A stretch of 8,730 nt of DNA from the NCBI GenBank assembly GCA_910585465.1, contig CAJUEW010000042.1, positions 1 to 8,730 of the forward strand, in the 5' to 3' direction. Under the pieces are notes generated by a model. It was given only the letters and a program-made list of their open reading frames with translations. It was not told the DNA's origin and ran no database searches. Position 1 is the stretch's first letter. Each line of letters begins with the position of its first letter. Source of the stretch: an uncultured Lachnospiraceae bacterium (GTDB lineage Bacteria > Bacillota > Clostridia > Lachnospirales > Lachnospiraceae). A program made the translations under genes and the position numbers. Below are positions 6,230 to 8,730 of the stretch, piece after piece.

Positions 6230-6341
6230 GTTACTTTCCCGAAAGTAACGCAAAAGCACTTTTGTCAGCTGTGCCAACAAAAATGCAACCCGCAGGCGGG
6301 TTTTGCGCTCTCCGAGGGGTGAGCGTGTGCCAGTGGCACAC
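6230..6341. other. Hairpin cluster upstream of mob, candidate oriT
   Basis: Four inverted repeats lie within 112 bases: GTTACTTTC-CC-GAAAGTAAC (6230-6249, perfect), GCACTTTTGT/ACAAAAATGC (6256-6286, one mismatch), AACCCGC-AG-GCGGGTT (6287-6302, perfect) and GTGTGCC-AGT-GGCACAC (6325-6341, perfect). Relaxase genes of the MobV family usually have oriT just 5' of the gene, in hairpins, and a GTGTG core is seen at the pMV158 nick. This region lies immediately 5' of mob. The exact nick site is not identified. The third hairpin followed by TTTT could also be a plus-strand terminator. Confidence 0.5.
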
Positions 6342-6425
6342 AAGCTGCGAACCGACCGAGTCGGCAGACGAGACAGAGCCGCCTTTGAAAAGGCACTCTC
6401 TGCACTCTCCGCCAAACTTCAAACA

Positions 6426-6509
6426 GTGTCAATGTGTGACGATGGTGACAATGTTTTAGACAACGCCCCTGCGCTCATAAACATTGTCACCTTTGACACC
6501 GTTTGTCAC
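6426..6509. repeat. Mirrored iteron-like array after repA
   Basis: A 31-bp arm (6426-6456) and its inverted copy (6479-6509) match at 24 of 31 bases, and the inner 13 bp (GGTGACAATGTTT) match perfectly, around a 22-base centre. Each arm holds three GTGWC boxes: starts at 6426, 6436 and 6445 on the left, and complementary boxes at 6486, 6495 and 6505 on the right. Spacing is 9-10 bases, close to one DNA turn. The array overlaps the repA stop. Helical spacing suggests binding of a protein to one face; an origin or relaxosome site are both possible. Confidence 0.6.
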
Positions 6510-7648
6510 GCTTCCCCATTAATCTCTTTCCAAAGGGAAACCTTTCTGCCATTGTGGGTACGGCTGTTCTGATAGCGGATACCATAATCACGGAACAGCC
6601 TGCTTGCATTGATACTAAGCCTTAAGGAAAGCACATTCGGCTTAATATCCACGCCGAGCCTTTCACAAAGTTCTGAAGCTGTCCCCTCCCAATTGTCACT
6701 CGCCGAAAAAAGAGTAGCTGCTATTTTTTCAAGTAAAGGCTCTGGCGGCTCTTTCCACAGCTCTGTTTCCGATTTTTCAAAGTTCCACACCAGACGCTCG
6801 GCATCTCTCACAAGATGGACTTTCATATCCTGCTGGTCTCTGCCTGCCACATCAAGCGTGGCGTTATTGGAAATTCGCTTTTCCTTGCTGAGAACAAATG
6901 CTCCGTCTGCTGCACCCATCAGTCCATTTGTTCCCGAAATCATATCAAAAATATCTTCCGCTTTCTGCTTTCGGGTGTGATGGACAATGAGCATCGTAAC
7001 TTTGTAACTGTCTGCCAATGCTTTGAGCCTTGCCACAATGTCATAGTCGCTTGCGTAACTGTAATCTGCACCGCCAGCTTCACGGACACGCTTTAAGGTG
7101 TCTATGATTATTAAACCAGTTTCGGGATGTTCCTGCATAAACCCTCTGATTTGTTCTTCCAAACCGCCATTGACCGTTTTACACTCTGTTGCAAAATATA
7201 GGTTGCCTGTTTCTTCTGCACCGAACATCTGGAACAGCCGTTTCTGCAGACGTGGGTAATCATCTTCAATCGCAAAATATAAAACCGTCGCTTTCCGCAC
7301 CTTGTATTCCCACAACGACATTCCAATGCTGATATGGTAGGCAATCTGAGCCATCATAAAACTTTTCCCCACCTTTGGAGAGCCTACGAAAAGGTAGGTT
7401 CCTCTTTGGAGCAGACCATCAATCAGCGGCGGCTGTATATCAAATACCGTATCATAAAGTGCCGCCATAGATACGGTTTTCAGATAGGACGAGTCTAGCT
7501 GCCGCAGCATTTCCCTCTGCATTTCCTCAAAACTATTGATATTTTCGTCATAGTTGGATATACTATGGTCAGTACATTTTTGAATTGGCTGCTCCGTATC
7601 TGCGCTAACAGATACATTTGGGGTAGCCATTTCTTTTTTATTCGCCAT
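6506..7648 (-). CDS. RepA-like hexameric replicative helicase
   Basis: A RecA-fold ATPase of the AAA_25/RepA type, like the RSF1010 helicase, probably acting on the element's own DNA. With numbering from 7654: Walker A GSPKVGKS (91-98), a FAIEDD segment (127-132), Walker B LIIIDT (181-186), VHHTRK (224-229) and an SGTNGLMGAADG segment (240-251). The last 80 residues look like a winged-helix domain. ATG 7648 is chosen, giving 380 residues, because AAGGAGAG lies a proper distance away; GTG 7654 is only three bases from GGAG. The start overlaps the MobC-like gene by 11 bases, so translation is coupled. An iteron-like array overlaps its stop. No separate initiator gene is seen in the window. Confidence 0.85.
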   Translation of the reverse strand: MANKKEMATPNVSVSADTEQPIQKCTDHSISNYDENINSFEEMQREMLRQLDSSYLKTVSMAALYDTVFDIQPPLIDGLLQRGTYLFVGSPKVGKSFMMAQIAYHISIGMSLWEYKVRKATVLYFAIEDDYPRLQKRLFQMFGAEETGNLYFATECKTVNGGLEEQIRGFMQEHPETGLIIIDTLKRVREAGGADYSYASDYDIVARLKALADSYKVTMLIVHHTRKQKAEDIFDMISGTNGLMGAADGAFVLSKEKRISNNATLDVAGRDQQDMKVHLVRDAERLVWNFEKSETELWKEPPEPLLEKIAATLFSASDNWEGTASELCERLGVDIKPNVLSLRLSINASRLFRDYGIRYQNSRTHNGRKVSLWKEINGEA

Positions 7649-7970
7649 CTTCACACTCTCCTTTCAGACCGCCGAGGATAACGGCAATCAGTTCGATTGT
7701 GTCAAGCAGTTCTTCATTTACGCCGCCCGCTTCAATCCTCTGCAATTCTGCAAGGACGGCGGAAAGCTCATTGCGGAGAGCCTTATACACCCTCGGATTT
7801 CCCTGCACTACTACATCTTGGCATAAGAGCCGCCTTGTGATATAGTCCTGCTTGGTAAGCCCCGAAAGGCGCACCGCCTTGTCAATCCGCTCGCTTTCTT
7901 CGGGAGATACCCGAAAAGCGACGGTCTTATTCCTCCAACGGTTGCAGTTGTCTAAATTCTTTGCCGACAT
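7638..7970 (-). CDS. MobC-like relaxosome accessory protein
   Basis: A 110-residue protein with a ribbon-helix-helix fold near residues 14-52 (NKTVAFRVSPEESERIDKAV, then LTKQDYITRRL), followed by helical sequence (ALRNELSAVLAELQRI). This is the layout of MobC-type mobilization proteins, which bind oriT and help the relaxase open the strands. AAGGGAG lies nine bases before ATG 7970, inside the last codons of int2, and only one base separates the int2 stop from this start. It overlaps the repA gene at its end. The relaxase of the same operon is the expected partner. A plasmid-type RHH repressor is the alternative. Confidence 0.8.
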   Translation of the reverse strand: MSAKNLDNCNRWRNKTVAFRVSPEESERIDKAVRLSGLTKQDYITRRLLCQDVVVQGNPRVYKALRNELSAVLAELQRIEAGGVNEELLDTIELIAVILGGLKGECEDGE

Positions 7971-7971
7971 C

Positions 7972-8730
7972 TCAAAAATCTCCCTTTCCTAAATCATCAA
8001 GCCTGTCCGCCATTTCCGCCTGCTTTGACGGAAACAGGTGTGCATAACGGTAAGTGATTTCGATGCTTTCATGCCCCACACGGTCGGCAATCGCCACCGC
8101 TGAAAACCCCATGTCAATCAATAAACTGATGTGGCTGTGGCGCAAATCGTGAATCCGTATGCGTTTCACCCCTGCGGCTTTTGCGCCCCTGTCCATCTCG
8201 TGATGGAGGTAGCTCTTTGTTATTGTAAAGATACGGTCTTTCTTTTTTAAGCCGTACAGCATACCGATATACTCCTGCATTTCCTTGCAGAGAAACTTCG
8301 GCATCTTGATTGTTCGGTTGCTTTTCTTCGTTTTCGGAGAGGTAATCACATCTTCCCCGTGCAGGCGTTGGTAGGATTTGTTAATCGTGACTGTTTCCTT
8401 ATCAAAACTAAAATCTGCGGCGGTCAGGGCTAATAATTCTCCCTCTCGGATTCCGCACCAGTAAAGCATTTCAAAGGCGTAAAAAGAAACTGGCTTGTCC
8501 ATCATTTCATCTGCAAACTTTTTATATTCCTCTTTCGTCCAGAACAGCATTTCCTTGTGTTCTTCGCTCCCCATGTTCCCCGCCTTTGCCGCAGGGTTGG
8601 AGCGGAGGTCGTAATACCTTACTGCATGGTTGAAGATAGCGGAAAGCTGGTTGTGGACGGTTTTCAGATACGTCTGCGAATAGGGATTGCGCTTTTCATC
8701 ACGGTAGGCAAGCAGCTCATTCTGCCATGC
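7972..8730 (-). CDS. Tyrosine integrase (int2), N-terminus outside the window
   Basis: A Tn916-family tyrosine recombinase with an intact catalytic domain. The frame stays open to the window edge, giving 252 visible residues; the Met at 8574 is internal, because the 52 residues upstream (AWQNELLAYRDEKRNPYSQT and onward) match the core-binding domain of int1. Counting from that Met: Arg43 (GIREGE), Lys84 region (SPKTKKSNR), His142/Arg145 (HDLRH), His168 (GHES) and the Tyr177 nucleophile (YRYAH). All six catalytic positions are present, so it is probably active. About 110 residues are cut off on the right. It is the first visible gene of the mobC-repA-mob operon. Its sequence is strikingly close to int1, in the same orientation. 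Confidence 0.9.
   Translation of the reverse strand, partial: AWQNELLAYRDEKRNPYSQTYLKTVHNQLSAIFNHAVRYYDLRSNPAAKAGNMGSEEHKEMLFWTKEEYKKFADEMMDKPVSFYAFEMLYWCGIREGELLALTAADFSFDKETVTINKSYQRLHGEDVITSPKTKKSNRTIKMPKFLCKEMQEYIGMLYGLKKKDRIFTITKSYLHHEMDRGAKAAGVKRIRIHDLRHSHISLLIDMGFSAVAIADRVGHESIEITYRYAHLFPSKQAEMADRLDDLGKGDF

Noticed and set aside
6287..6306. GC-rich hairpin with TTTT as a plus-strand terminator
   Set aside because: No plus-strand gene leads into it; it is kept as part of the hairpin cluster instead.
6191..6415. Minus-strand open frames of 63-74 residues upstream of mob
   Set aside because: They run through the hairpin cluster, have no good ribosome binding site, and overlap each other in different frames; the region is better explained as non-coding oriT-like DNA.

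Overview
The window looks like accessory DNA from a gut-type Firmicute (Clostridia, probably Lachnospiraceae or Ruminococcaceae). This is inferred from the families present: a Tn916-type integrase, a MobV/Pre relaxase, TnpV, a Cys-rich KTR protein and a MepA-like MATE pump. Strong AGGAGG ribosome binding sites and moderate GC fit as well. No rRNA, tRNA or CRISPR array was seen.

Left end (1-1450): bases 1-131 carry the tail of one reading frame and the well-started 5' end of another small gene. They are fused at about base 131 to a 3'-truncated tyrosine integrase gene (int1, minus strand). int1 keeps its arm-binding and core domains but lacks the second conserved His and the Tyr nucleophile. 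An excisionase-like HTH gene lies just upstream of it. Centre-left (1390-2134): a divergent control region has a minus-strand promoter for xis-int1 and a plus-strand promoter for an XRE repressor. Each promoter carries the same AGCAT-N2-ATGCT palindrome between its -35 and -10. The XRE gene ends at a strong hairpin.

Centre (2135-4600): a roughly 300-bp AT-rich stretch without a gene contains one perfect DnaA box and several partial ones. After it comes a minus-strand cargo set: marR, then a MATE efflux pump, then a 59-aa Cys4 KTR protein missed by the length cutoff. This resembles the mepR-mepA regulator/pump pair of Staphylococcus.

Right half (4630-8730): a mobilization and replication-like operon on the minus strand, read from right to left: int2 (runs off the window), MobC-like RHH protein, RepA-like hexameric helicase, a structured non-coding region, MobV relaxase, TnpV. 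The non-coding region has a hairpin cluster that is a candidate oriT. Next to it, overlapping the repA stop, is a mirrored array of six heptamers that looks like an iteron origin.

Taken together this is an integrative mobilizable element with a drug-efflux cargo. It probably arose by tandem accretion or recombination of two related elements, because two closely related integrases lie in the same orientation and one is broken. The least explained parts are the mirrored heptamer array and hairpin cluster between repA and mob, the paired operator switch, and the broken left junction.
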